From: Agathobacter sp.
Lineage (GTDB): Bacteria; Bacillota; Clostridia; Lachnospirales; Lachnospiraceae
NCBI GenBank assembly: GCA_022775045.1
Contig: JALFLB010000006.1
Span: 1 to 46,483, forward strand
Length of the DNA: 46,483 bases
Direction of reading: 5' to 3'
Below the pieces are notes generated by a model. That model was not told the DNA's origin. It was given only the letters and a program-made list of their open reading frames with translations, and ran no database searches. The number at the start of each line of letters is the position of its first letter. The stretch's first letter is position 1. The position numbers and the translations under genes were made by a program. Positions 23,374-32,182 of this stretch are shown here, piece after piece.

Positions 23374-26187
23374 TTGCTACAGTTTGTAATACATAAGATA
23401 AAAAATAAGAAATGGCTGAATCTTTGCCTTCTGGCGGGAATCACACTGCTGGCAGCAGTCTTCGCCTGCCACCCGATGTTTGCAGGCGGCGCGGACAATT
23501 GGCTGTTGCAGACCGGTTTTGCAGATTATGTGGCTGAAAAAGAGGAATTTCCGGCGGTATTTGCAAGAAGCGGAAGCTATGATACGAAGCAGTATAAAAA
23601 TGTGCAGACCATCTATGAGCGGCTGGACGCCTACGAGGCAAAATGGACGGAGTACGTGAATGTGGATCCGGTGGGGTCCCAGCAGTCCCTGAAATTATCC
23701 GGGGACAGCACGGAAAGCAGTCTGGGACGAGGCAATATCTATCTGAGTGTGGGGCTTCTGCGGGATATGGAGGACCACATACAGGTGGTAAAGGGCGAGG
23801 ATTATAACACTACCGAAAGTCATGGCGTCTTTTCCTGTCTGATCAGCGAGAGCGTTATGGACACTTACGGTTTGGTGGTGGGGGAGGAAGTGACATTTCC
23901 CTATTCCCTGAATAAAGAGGGAGAACCGGCGCGCTTCCGGATTGCGGGAATTATAAAGGAGGCCTCAACATCGGACAACTATTGGTATCATGACCTGACC
24001 TACTACGAAAAAGAAATCTTTGTGACTCAGGAAACCTTCGATACGCTGATTGCGGATTACGGCTTTGCCACCGTGCAGTTCGAGGACAATCTTCTGTTGA
24101 ATTATACCCAGATCAATGGGAAAAATGCCATGGATTACCTTTCTTATATCCAGGAATTTCAGCAGGCGGACAAAGCATTTTCCACGAATCTGGTTGCATT
24201 GCTGAAAAGCTTCGCCACCCAGCGCCAGACTGTGCGCACCATTCTCTGGGTGCTGGAGCTGCCCTGCATCGTGCTTCTGCTGTTGTTCATTTACATGGTG
24301 TCCAATCAGGTGCTGGGGACGGAGGAGGGGGAAATTGCCTCCCTTCGAAGCCGCGGCGTGACAAGGGGGCAGACCATGTTTTTGTATATCCTGCAGTCGC
24401 TGCTGCTCTCTCTTGCCGGTATGCTCTTCGGCACGGCCATGGGCTTTGGAATGTGCAAAGGTGCGGTTTCAACGGATGGATTTTTGCACTTTGTGAAAAA
24501 GGATGTAAGTCTGTATACCTTCACGCCGTTGATGCTTTTATACGCCCTGGCGGCCTGCGCCATTGCGATGCTTTTTATGACAATCCCGGTGTGGAAACGG
24601 GCACGCCTGACCATCGTGGAGCAAAAAAGCGGGAATAGTCAGATCGACAGGAAACCTTTCTGGGAAAAATGTTTTCTGGATGTAATCCTGCTTTGTATTT
24701 CCTGCTATCTTCTCTACAACTACAGGAAGCAGACCACAGAGCTGTCCCTGAGGGTGATCGGAGGTGAGAATCTGGATCCGATGATTTTTCTGAATGCTTC
24801 GCTGTTTATCTTTTCCTGCGGACTATTATTTCTGCGTCTGATTCGGTATCTGGTACTGCTCATTGACAGGATTGGAAAGAAACGCTGGAAACCAGCAATG
24901 TACGCATCCTTCCTGCAGATTACGAGAACCTTTCACAGGCAGAGTTTTATCTCCGTTTTTCTGATTATGACCATCGCCAGCGGCATTTTTAACGCAAATA
25001 TGGCGCGGACCATGAACCGCAACAACGATGAGCGGATAACCTACAACATCGGCACGGATGTCCGGCTTTTGGAAAAATGGAAGCTACACATTTACTGGAC
25101 CGATGATGGAACGGTCTGGTATTATGATGAGCCAGATTTTGGGCGCTATGACACACTGGTGGAGCAGGGAATCTGTGACAGAGTCACCCGGGTGATCGAG
25201 GACAATCGGGTGGATGTCAGCGCCGGCGGCAAAATTTTCTCCACGTGTCACCTGATGGGAATTTCCACAAAGGAATTCGGGGAGACTGCACGGCTGAAGG
25301 AGGGGCTCAACGATACCCACTGGTTCAACGCGCTGAATGCTCTTGCAGGGGATGCAAATAGCGTGATCATATCACAGAATCTGGCTGAGGAGGCGAGCCT
25401 TAAGGTAGGGGATGCAATCACATACACCCGTTACAGTCCGCTGCAGCCCGATCAGGACATGGGCACGGTGTCGGCAACGGTGTGCGCCATCGTGGAGTGT
25501 TTTCCAGGCTATGAAAGGTACAATTATGTGACGGACGAAAATGGGAAAGTGACGGAGAAAGAAAACTATCTGGTTGTTGGAAATTATGCGGCCATTGCCA
25601 GTGACTTTAAAATGACACCCTACAGTATATGGATGAGATTCTCTGAAGGGGCGGTCACCGAGCAGGTGAAAAACTGGATTTCGGAGGAGAAAATCGCCCT
25701 GATTAGCTGGATCTCCATGGAAGAAAATCTTTCGAAGAGCAAAAACTCTGCGCTTATTCAGATTACCAACGGGCTGTTTACCATGACATTTTTTATTTCA
25801 ATCCTGATCTGTTCCGTGGGCTTTCTGATTTACTGGATTATGTCCATTCAGAGCCGGGAGCTGATGTTCGGCATCTATCGGGCAATGGGAATGCGGATGA
25901 AGGAAATCCGCAGGATGCTTGTCAATGAGCAGATTTTTGGTTCCCTGCTCCCGATTGCAGCAGGAGCCGGCATCGGAGCGCTTGGAACGAAATTATATGT
26001 GAAGCTTCTGACCCTTGTGTATCTTCCGAAGAAGCATAACATTCCAATCTGCATCTATATTGAGGCGACAGACTTTGCAAAATTGTTTGCTGTCATTGCT
26101 GCGGTGGTGTTTATCTGCTTCTTCGTACTGCGTAGGCTGTTGCGGAAGATGAAGATTGCCCAGGCACTGAAACTGGGAGAGGATTAA
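23374..26187 (+). CDS. FtsX/MacB-type ABC exporter permease
   Basis: A 937-residue membrane subunit. One N-terminal segment (about 14-33), a large extracellular domain (about 34-285), then several membrane segments in the first FtsX unit (about 290-430), two further segments, a second extracellular domain (about 560-780) and a C-terminal FtsX unit (ITNGLFTMTFFISILICSVG, the cytoplasmic IQSRELMFGIYRAMGMRMKEI coupling helix, then two more segments). This double-FtsX layout is that of LolCE/BceB-like exporters with two ectodomains. The TTG at 23374 is chosen because AGGAGG (23361-23366) is 7 bases upstream; TTG 23350 lacks a site. It probably works with the two ATPases and adaptors around it. 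Confidence 0.88.
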   Translation: MLQFVIHKIKNKKWLNLCLLAGITLLAAVFACHPMFAGGADNWLLQTGFADYVAEKEEFPAVFARSGSYDTKQYKNVQTIYERLDAYEAKWTEYVNVDPVGSQQSLKLSGDSTESSLGRGNIYLSVGLLRDMEDHIQVVKGEDYNTTESHGVFSCLISESVMDTYGLVVGEEVTFPYSLNKEGEPARFRIAGIIKEASTSDNYWYHDLTYYEKEIFVTQETFDTLIADYGFATVQFEDNLLLNYTQINGKNAMDYLSYIQEFQQADKAFSTNLVALLKSFATQRQTVRTILWVLELPCIVLLLLFIYMVSNQVLGTEEGEIASLRSRGVTRGQTMFLYILQSLLLSLAGMLFGTAMGFGMCKGAVSTDGFLHFVKKDVSLYTFTPLMLLYALAACAIAMLFMTIPVWKRARLTIVEQKSGNSQIDRKPFWEKCFLDVILLCISCYLLYNYRKQTTELSLRVIGGENLDPMIFLNASLFIFSCGLLFLRLIRYLVLLIDRIGKKRWKPAMYASFLQITRTFHRQSFISVFLIMTIASGIFNANMARTMNRNNDERITYNIGTDVRLLEKWKLHIYWTDDGTVWYYDEPDFGRYDTLVEQGICDRVTRVIEDNRVDVSAGGKIFSTCHLMGISTKEFGETARLKEGLNDTHWFNALNALAGDANSVIISQNLAEEASLKVGDAITYTRYSPLQPDQDMGTVSATVCAIVECFPGYERYNYVTDENGKVTEKENYLVVGNYAAIASDFKMTPYSIWMRFSEGAVTEQVKNWISEEKIALISWISMEENLSKSKNSALIQITNGLFTMTFFISILICSVGFLIYWIMSIQSRELMFGIYRAMGMRMKEIRRMLVNEQIFGSLLPIAAGAGIGALGTKLYVKLLTLVYLPKKHNIPICIYIEATDFAKLFAVIAAVVFICFFVLRRLLRKMKIAQALKLGED

Positions 26188-26235
26188 AGAAGTGCTTTAA
26201 CTGCTGAAATATATCGAATTGGAGGAAAGTGAAAA

Positions 26236-26910
26236 ATGGCAGAGGTGTTAATACATACAAGTCATCTTGTCAAATGTTTCCCCACAGGGGACGGCAAAAC
26301 CTTCCGCGCCCTAAATGGAATCAATCTGGATATTCAAAAAGGCACCCTTACCATCCTTAAAGGGAGATCCGGCTCCGGTAAGACAACACTTTTGAATACG
26401 CTGAGTGCCCTGGACGAACCGACGGAGGGCGAGGTGGAATGCTTTGGGGAAAAGATTTCTGGTATGACGGAAGCTCAAAAAGAAAATCTGCGCCGCTACC
26501 GTATGGGGTTTGTCTTTCAGTCCATCGCGCTGGTGCCGGTAATGAGCGCCTACGAAAATATAGATTTTGCTCTGCGCCTGGCAGGTTACCCGGATAATCG
26601 GGATAATCGGATTCGCGAATGTTTGGAGAAGGTGGGGCTGTTGAAACGTATGAATCACATGGCTGGGCAACTCTCCGGTGGGGAACAGCAGCGTGTGGCA
26701 ATTGCCCGGGCGTTGTCCCACCGTCCCGACGTTATTTTCGCTGACGAACCCACTGGCGCATTGGATACCGCCTCAGGTCTGGTGGTCATGAAGCTTTTTC
26801 AGGAGCTCGTCCGCAACGAAGGAGTCACCATAGTCATGACTACCCACGATCCCAATCTGATGGATTTGGGGGACGCCGTCTTCGAGATTGCGGATGGGGC
26901 AATTGCCTAA
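26236..26910 (+). CDS. ABC exporter ATPase 1 (MacB/LolD type)
   Basis: A 224-residue ABC ATPase of the MacB/LolD/BceA class. Walker [10 protein letters not shown] (about residue 42), Q-loop [18 protein letters not shown], signature [15 protein letters not shown] and Walker [13 protein letters not shown] are complete, as is the H-loop in [20 protein letters not shown] precedes the ATG. It lies 48 bases after the permease gene and 29 before a second ATPase gene; the two could form a heterodimer on the two halves of the single large permease. Confidence 0.92.
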   Translation: MAEVLIHTSHLVKCFPTGDGKTFRALNGINLDIQKGTLTILKGRSGSGKTTLLNTLSALDEPTEGEVECFGEKISGMTEAQKENLRRYRMGFVFQSIALVPVMSAYENIDFALRLAGYPDNRDNRIRECLEKVGLLKRMNHMAGQLSGGEQQRVAIARALSHRPDVIFADEPTGALDTASGLVVMKLFQELVRNEGVTIVMTTHDPNLMDLGDAVFEIADGAIA

Positions 26911-26939
26911 GAGGGAATATATGCGAAGGGAGACACAAC

Positions 26940-27869
26940 ATGGAACAGATACAGGAAGAGATTCCGTCCGATGCACTCATTTACTGTGACGGTCTGGTTA
27001 AAATATATATGTCTGACAATCTGAAGGTCATGGCTCTGCAGGGTCTCGATCTCACAATTAAACGAGGCGAGATAGTAGCAATCATCGGCAAGTCGGGTAG
27101 CGGGAAATCAACCCTGCTGAATATGATCGGGGGACTGGAAACTCCCACTGCGGGGCGTCTGTGCGTGGATGGACGTAATCTGTCCAGTCTGAAAGAGAAG
27201 GATATGGTACAGTACCGGAAAAGCAAGGTTGGCTTTGTCTGGCAGAAGAGCGTCCGCAACTTGTTTCCATATATGACAGCGGTGGAGAATGTGGAGACAC
27301 CCATGTGTTTCGTAAAGGGAAATGACAGCAGGAAAGCCAGAAGGGCAAAGGCACTGGAACTTCTGGAGGAAGTGGGCGTGAAAGATCACGCAGATAAGTT
27401 TCCAGATCAACTGTCCGGAGGTGAGCAACAGCGTGTGGCGATTGCGGTGGCACTTGCCAACAGTCCGTCCGTTCTTCTGGCAGACGAGCCAACAGGTGCG
27501 GTGGATACCCAGACCTCTGATATGATTTTCCGGTTGTTTCAAAAGCTGAATCGGGATCTGGGACTGACCATTCTTATAGTGACGCATGATGTTGCGCTTT
27601 CCCAAAAAGTAAGTCGAGTTGTCATGATTTCCGATGGAAAAATCAGTACAGAAAAAATTAGAAAAGAATCCGATTCAAATGATATGACGGAGCGCTTTTC
27701 CTTTCGGGAAACACACGAGGAATATTCGGTTCTTGATAAGGCACGCAGGGTACAGCTCAGCGAGGAAATGCTCGAACAGGCAGGCATCCATTCCAATAAA
27801 GTAAAGATTGAAATGATTGGCGATAAGATTGTTATTACAAAACCGATTTCCGTTGAAACACTCCAATAA
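26940..27869 (+). CDS. ABC exporter ATPase 2 with C-terminal extension
   Basis: A 309-residue ABC ATPase. Walker A GKSGSGKST, a divergent Q-loop FVWQKSVRNLFPYMTAVENV, signature [16 protein letters not shown] and Walker B VLLADEPTGAVD are intact; the H-loop is VTHDVALS. Unlike its neighbour it continues for about 75 residues beyond the catalytic domain (from about 235: RKESDSNDMTERFSFRETHE through AGIHSNKVKIEMIGDKIVITKP). The last stretch looks like a small beta-rich regulatory domain of unknown role. GGGAG precedes the ATG. It is the last gene of the cluster. Confidence 0.9.
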   Translation: MEQIQEEIPSDALIYCDGLVKIYMSDNLKVMALQGLDLTIKRGEIVAIIGKSGSGKSTLLNMIGGLETPTAGRLCVDGRNLSSLKEKDMVQYRKSKVGFVWQKSVRNLFPYMTAVENVETPMCFVKGNDSRKARRAKALELLEEVGVKDHADKFPDQLSGGEQQRVAIAVALANSPSVLLADEPTGAVDTQTSDMIFRLFQKLNRDLGLTILIVTHDVALSQKVSRVVMISDGKISTEKIRKESDSNDMTERFSFRETHEEYSVLDKARRVQLSEEMLEQAGIHSNKVKIEMIGDKIVITKPISVETLQ

Positions 27870-27899
27870 TTGTGATAGATTAAAATAGAGCGTTATATT
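27870..27899 (+). promoter_or_regulatory. Possible promoter of the diguanylate cyclase gene
   Basis: TTGTGA (27870-27875), 18-bp spacer, TATATT (27894-27899), directly after the stop codon of the second ATPase. No terminator separates the cluster from this gene, so read-through is also possible. Confidence 0.4.
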
Positions 27900-27934
27900 G
27901 CTAAATGGAAAGAGGTATAAAGTGAGGGAAGGGC

Positions 27935-29791
27935 ATGAAGAAGATTGCATTAATTTCAGACGGATGGCGCCGCCTGATTACCTATGAATGGGTGAACGGA
28001 ATCATGAAGCGAATCCGGGAATTAAATTTGGATGCAGTTTTGTATCAATATAATTCCTATGGCAACTGGAGCAAAGATGCAATGTACAACGTGGGGGAGT
28101 ATAATATTTATAATCTGCTGGATTTGTCATCGTTTGATGGGATTATATTAGATTGCAGCAATATAAAAGAGGATAAGATCAGGGAGTCGATTATTCAGAG
28201 ACTGAGAGAGAGCAAAGTGCCGGTTGTTACCATTGATTATGATGTGGACGGATTTTACTATGTCGGTAGTGACAATTACAGTCCGATTCGTGAGATGGTA
28301 CACCATCTTTATGAGGTGCATGGATGCCGCCGGTTTATCTTTGCCGGCGGACCGAAAAATGCCTCCGGAAACCGCCGCCGGGAGCAGGCATACCGGGAAG
28401 CTTTGGCGGAGCTGGGTCTTGATGAGAAGGAGAATCCTGCGTGGGATGGCGATTACGATTATGAAACCGGCGTCCGATATATGAAAGAAGTATGCGAACA
28501 CAATCTTCCACTTCCGGATGCATTTGTGTGTGCAAATGATAATATTGCAGCAGGCATGTGTGCGGAAGCGGAGAAACACGGCTATTTTGTGCCGAGGGAT
28601 TTTCTTGTGACGGGGTTTGATAATCTGGATAAGGCCGCTTATTTCCGTCCGCAGATTTCAACGGTATACCAGCACAGGGGTGATATCGGTGGAAAATGTG
28701 TAGATGTTCTTACCGACCTTTGGGAAGGAAAGCAGGTACCGGAGCATAATTATGTTCCCGTGGAGTGTATCTTTGGGGAGAGCTGTGGATGTCCCAACAG
28801 CGGTCAGGTAGATTATCGTGAGTGCGTTAGAAATCAGATTGTTCACAAGGTAAAAAAAGACGAAGAGGATATGCTTCTGGTCGAATTGGAAGCAGAAATG
28901 GCCGTACATAACCGCTTTGAGGATATTTTCAGGAGTATTGTGACATACTTTGAAAAGCTGGACTGCGATGGGGTGTATATCGTGGTGGACCGGAAGCTTT
29001 ACAATGGTGTTGTTGGTACGGTATTTCCGACTGAAGGCTATGACTGGGAAAATCTTGTTGTGGCAGATGGATTTGAGGATCATGAGCGGACAACCATTTG
29101 TGATCTGGATGAATTAAACCATCATATTGAGATGGTAGGAAGCGGAAACGTATATATGTATACGCCAATTCATTTCAGGGAGCAGGCAGTAGGATATATC
29201 ATATTGAAAAACGGTCGTTTTTTGTATGATAATCCCTATTATTATGATATTCACAGTTCCATTGTTACTCGTCTGGGAAACCAGTTTAAGCAGAACCAGC
29301 TGGAAAATGCAGTAAATAAGCTACAGGATCTGTATAATCGTGATCCGCTGACCGGTATTTACAATCGCATTGCTTATTCGGATATGATCCGTTCTTCATT
29401 TCTGGAATATAGCCGGCAGGGAATTGTATGTGCACTTGTTTTTGTGGATGCGGATGATTTTAAATCGATAAATGATAATTTCGGTCATGAATTTGGAGAC
29501 CGTGTATTGATTCGTATTGCATCGGTGCTGCAGGAGGAGTGCCCGAGAGATGGGTATGCCTGCCGTTATGGCGGAGATGAGTTTGTCACTTTCTTTCCAC
29601 ATGCGACACCTGCCAATGCAAAGGCGTATGTGCAGCGGGTACAGGAGAAGCTTGATCGAGAGCATATTTCTATCAGTATGGGAGTTCAGCTGACACACGC
29701 CGGAGTTGGTGAGACATTGGATGCCTATCTCTCTAAGGCGGATCAGAGTATGTATCGGCAGAAAGAGGAGCACAAGAAGAAAAAGGAATAA
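27935..29791 (+). CDS. Diguanylate cyclase with LacI-type sensor domain
   Basis: A 618-residue protein without signal peptide or membrane segment. Residues 1-280 form a periplasmic-binding-protein-like domain of the LacI/GalR effector type (KKIALISDGWRR, FVCANDNIAAGMCAEAE, VTGFDNLDKA), but without a helix-turn-helix. Residues about 320-440 look like a GAF-type domain, then a short linker helix and a GGDEF domain (DPLTGIYNR start, active-site GGDEF at 546-550). The catalytic motif is intact, so c-di-GMP synthesis is expected; the RxxD inhibitory site normally just before RYGGDEF is absent. Thus a soluble ligand, perhaps a sugar, may set c-di-GMP levels from within the cytoplasm. It starts a separate unit after the export cluster. 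Confidence 0.9.
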   Translation: MKKIALISDGWRRLITYEWVNGIMKRIRELNLDAVLYQYNSYGNWSKDAMYNVGEYNIYNLLDLSSFDGIILDCSNIKEDKIRESIIQRLRESKVPVVTIDYDVDGFYYVGSDNYSPIREMVHHLYEVHGCRRFIFAGGPKNASGNRRREQAYREALAELGLDEKENPAWDGDYDYETGVRYMKEVCEHNLPLPDAFVCANDNIAAGMCAEAEKHGYFVPRDFLVTGFDNLDKAAYFRPQISTVYQHRGDIGGKCVDVLTDLWEGKQVPEHNYVPVECIFGESCGCPNSGQVDYRECVRNQIVHKVKKDEEDMLLVELEAEMAVHNRFEDIFRSIVTYFEKLDCDGVYIVVDRKLYNGVVGTVFPTEGYDWENLVVADGFEDHERTTICDLDELNHHIEMVGSGNVYMYTPIHFREQAVGYIILKNGRFLYDNPYYYDIHSSIVTRLGNQFKQNQLENAVNKLQDLYNRDPLTGIYNRIAYSDMIRSSFLEYSRQGIVCALVFVDADDFKSINDNFGHEFGDRVLIRIASVLQEECPRDGYACRYGGDEFVTFFPHATPANAKAYVQRVQEKLDREHISISMGVQLTHAGVGETLDAYLSKADQSMYRQKEEHKKKKE

Positions 29792-29822
29792 AGCTGCTCA
29801 TGTATAAAGAAAATGATAACGA

Positions 29823-29862
29823 GACGTTGCCACTTGATTTTTGGTGTGGCAGCGTCTTTTTG
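29823..29862 (+). terminator. Terminator of the diguanylate cyclase gene
   Basis: GACGTTGCCAC (29823-29833) pairs with GTGGCAGCGTC (29846-29856) with one G-U, followed by TTTTT (29857-29861). Confidence 0.85.
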
Positions 29863-29897
29863 ATGTTAGATCTTGGGGACGAGATGTATAATGGGGA

Positions 29898-29926
29898 TTG
29901 ACAAACGCATACTGTGAATGTATAGT
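29898..29926 (+). promoter_or_regulatory. Strong promoter of the Fe-S (isc) operon
   Basis: TTGACA (29898-29903), 17-bp spacer, TATAGT (29921-29926). Near-consensus, so regulation by repression is likely; the repeat elements at 29931-29969 lie at the start of the transcript. Confidence 0.8.
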
Positions 29927-29930
29927 TGTG

Positions 29931-29969
29931 TAGTAGGAATTAAAAAACAAAAACAGATAGGAATTAAAA
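29931..29969 (+). promoter_or_regulatory. Probable Rrf2-regulator operator (direct repeats)
   Basis: TAGGAATTAAAA occurs at 29934-29945 and again at 29958-29969 (24-bp period), immediately downstream of the -10 box. The first copy extends to TAGTAGGAATT (29931-29941), whose exact reverse complement stands in the cysK leader at 33328-33338. The AT-GGAATT type of core resembles sites I associate with CymR-type Rrf2 repressors. Confidence 0.6.
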
Positions 29970-30022
29970 CGAATTAGGGTATTGATTTGTAATCAATAAT
30001 AGAAAAGAGATGAGAAGATAAT

Positions 30023-30460
30023 ATGAAGATTTCAACAAAAGGAAGATATGCGCTGAGGCTGATGCTTGATCTGGCAATGAATGATACTGGTGAACCAATT
30101 AGTCTGAAAGATGTGGCACAGCGGCAGGGAATCTCAGATAAGTATCTTGAGCAGATTATATCGGTGCTGAATCGTGCCGGATTTGTCAGGAGCGTGCGTG
30201 GTGCGCAGGGAGGGTATTTTCTCCGTAAGGAGCCGCAGGATTATACTGTGGGAATGATATTACGACTTACGGAAGGATCCCTTGCTCCGGTGGCCTGTAT
30301 CGAGGATGATGAGGAGGTCAACTGTGACCGGCAGGAATCCTGTGTGACACTGATTTTGTGGAAGAAGATCAACGAGGCGGTCAATAATGTTGTAGATCAT
30401 ACAACATTACAGGATCTGGTTGACTGGCAGCAGGAGAAGAATGGAGATTATGTAATCTAG
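30023..30460 (+). CDS. iscR: Rrf2-family regulator (IscR/CymR type)
   Basis: A 145-residue winged-helix regulator. The start KISTKGRYALRLMLDLA and the recognition region ISDKYLEQIISVLNRAGFVRSVRGAQGGY are hallmark Rrf2 sequences. Three cysteines at 92, 101 and 107 are placed like the [2Fe-2S] ligands of IscR, though the first spacing is longer than in E. coli, so Fe-S sensing is possible. It heads the operon with the cysteine desulfurase and scaffold genes and probably represses its own promoter through the TAGGAATTAAAA repeats. Because related repeats precede cysK, it might instead sense cysteine status as CymR does. Gene symbol by context. Confidence 0.85.
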   Translation: MKISTKGRYALRLMLDLAMNDTGEPISLKDVAQRQGISDKYLEQIISVLNRAGFVRSVRGAQGGYFLRKEPQDYTVGMILRLTEGSLAPVACIEDDEEVNCDRQESCVTLILWKKINEAVNNVVDHTTLQDLVDWQQEKNGDYVI

Positions 30461-30474
30461 AAAGAAGGACGAGT

Positions 30475-31662
30475 ATGAGTAAGATGATATATCTGGACAA
30501 TGCAGCTACAACGCAGGTTTATCCGGAGGTAGTAGATACTATGCTTCCGTATTTTACGGAGCATTATGGAAACCCTTCTGCAATCTATAGTTTTGCAGGG
30601 GAGGCAGAAAAAGCAGTAGCCAAGGCGAGAGAAACCATCGCTTCAGCAATAGGTGCTAAGAGTGATGAGATTTATTTTACAGGGGGCGGCAGCGAATCAG
30701 ACAATTGGGCACTGAAAGCGACAGCTGAGGCATATGCTTCTAAGGGAAAGCACATTATTACGACGGCAATTGAACACCATGCCATTTTACACACAGCGCA
30801 GTGGCTTGAGAAGCAAGGTTTTGAAGTGACTTATGTTGGGGTGGATGAAAACGGTACAGTCAAGCTGGACGAGCTTGAGGCGGCAATTCGCCCGGATACG
30901 ATTTTGATTTCTGTGATGGCGGCGAACAATGAAATTGGAACGATTCAGCCGCTTAAGGAGATTGGCGCGATTGCAAGAAAGCACGGTGTGCTTTTTCACA
31001 CGGACGCGGTACAGGCGTTTGCACATATTCCGATTAATGTGGACGACATGAACATTGATATGCTGAGTGCAAGCGGACATAAGATTGGCGGTCCCAAGGG
31101 GATCGGTGTGATGTATATCCGAAAAGGTGTTAAGATTCTCTCTTTCATCCATGGTGGTGCACAGGAGCGCCATCGGCGTGCAGGAACCCATAATGTTCCG
31201 GGTATTGTCGGCATGGGGAAAGCAACGGAGATTGCCGTCAGGGATATGGAGAAAAATAATGAATATGAGACAACATTGCGAGATCATCTGATTGAGCGTG
31301 TTCTCACGGAAATTCCGTATTCGCGGTTGAACGGGGAACGAGAGAAACGTTTGCCGAATAATGCAAATTTTTGTTTTCGTTTTATCGAGGGTGAGTCAAT
31401 GTTAATTTTATTAGATCAGGCGGGGATTTGCGCCAGCAGCGGTTCTGCCTGCACTTCGGGATCGCTGGATCCATCTCATGTGCTTTTGGCAATTGGTCTG
31501 CCGCATGAGATTGCTCACGGCAGTTTGCGTCTGACTCTGTCTGAGAAGACAACTCTGGAGGATATTGATTATACAGTTGATACATTAAAAGCAATTATTG
31601 AACGTCTGCGTGGCATGTCCCCGCTTTATGAGGATTTTGTACGCAAGAATGGCGGTAAGTAA
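30475..31662 (+). CDS. iscS: Cysteine desulfurase
   Basis: A 395-residue PLP enzyme that takes sulfur from cysteine and hands it, as persulfide, to IscU and MnmA. The start MIYLDNAATTQVYPEVVDTM, PLP-binding His in TTAIEHHAI, Schiff-base Lys203 in SASGHKIGGPKG and catalytic Cys326 in SSGSACTSGSLDPSHVL are all present; the short SGSACTSG loop is of the NifS/IscS class. Fourteen bases separate it from the regulator gene and AGAAAGGACG provides translation start. It could equally be called nifS. Confidence 0.94.
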   Translation: MSKMIYLDNAATTQVYPEVVDTMLPYFTEHYGNPSAIYSFAGEAEKAVAKARETIASAIGAKSDEIYFTGGGSESDNWALKATAEAYASKGKHIITTAIEHHAILHTAQWLEKQGFEVTYVGVDENGTVKLDELEAAIRPDTILISVMAANNEIGTIQPLKEIGAIARKHGVLFHTDAVQAFAHIPINVDDMNIDMLSASGHKIGGPKGIGVMYIRKGVKILSFIHGGAQERHRRAGTHNVPGIVGMGKATEIAVRDMEKNNEYETTLRDHLIERVLTEIPYSRLNGEREKRLPNNANFCFRFIEGESMLILLDQAGICASSGSACTSGSLDPSHVLLAIGLPHEIAHGSLRLTLSEKTTLEDIDYTVDTLKAIIERLRGMSPLYEDFVRKNGGK

Positions 31663-31674
31663 AGGAGATTGTGT

Positions 31675-32118
31675 ATGTACAGTGAAAAGGTAATGGATCA
31701 TTTTAATAACCCGCGAAATGTGGGGGAGATTGAAAATCCGAGTGGTGTGGGCACCGTCGGCAATGCCAAGTGTGGTGATATCATGCGCATGTATCTGGAT
31801 ATTGATGATAATGGCATCATTCAGGAAGCGAAGTTTAAGACATTTGGTTGTGGTGCAGCAGTTGCAACAAGCAGTATGGCAACGGAACTGGTTAAGGGAA
31901 AGACGATCCAGGAGGCTTTGCAGGTGACCAACAAGGCTGTTATGGAGGCTTTGGATGGACTTCCGCCGGTCAAGGTGCACTGTTCTCTGCTTGCGGAGGA
32001 GGCAATTCACGCAGCTCTGTGGGATTATGCACAGAAGAACAATATTGAGATTGAGGGATTAGAGCCGCCGGTCAATGATATCAGTGAGAAGGAAGAGAGT
32101 CCGGAAGAGTCATACTAA
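31675..32118 (+). CDS. iscU: Fe-S cluster scaffold protein IscU/NifU-like
   Basis: A 147-residue scaffold on which Fe-S clusters are assembled with sulfur from the upstream desulfurase. The conserved sequence MYSEKVMDHFNNPRNVGE opens the protein, and the three ligand cysteines are seen in NAKCGDIM, FGCGAAVATSS and VKVHCSLLAEEAI. The C terminus carries an extra acidic tail (SEKEESPEESY). The ATG at 31675 is 7 bases after AAAGGAG. It belongs to the clostridial iscR-iscS-iscU-mnmA arrangement. Confidence 0.93.
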   Translation: MYSEKVMDHFNNPRNVGEIENPSGVGTVGNAKCGDIMRMYLDIDDNGIIQEAKFKTFGCGAAVATSSMATELVKGKTIQEALQVTNKAVMEALDGLPPVKVHCSLLAEEAIHAALWDYAQKNNIEIEGLEPPVNDISEKEESPEESY

Positions 32119-32133
32119 ATAAGCAGAAAGGAT

Positions 32134-32167
32134 TACGCCAGAGAGCGCGCGAGTGTTCTTTGGCGTA
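32134..32167 (+). other. Hairpin between iscU and mnmA
   Basis: TACGCCAGAGA and TCTTTGGCGTA pair over 11 bp with one G-U around a GCGCGCGAGTGT loop. The T run after it is poor (TTTGTGTATG), so it may act as an RNA-processing or attenuation element rather than a full terminator. It lies 16 bases before the mnmA start. Confidence 0.55.
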
Positions 32168-32182
32168 TTTGTGTATGTTTCT

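Noticed and set aside
14132-27869. Bacteriocin/lantibiotic gene cluster
   Set aside because: No precursor peptide, modification enzyme or peptidase-containing exporter was found, although the transporter and two-component system would suit an immunity function.
29934-29969. CRISPR-like repeats
   Set aside because: Only two copies of a 12-bp unit at a promoter, with no further repeats, spacers or cas genes anywhere in the window.
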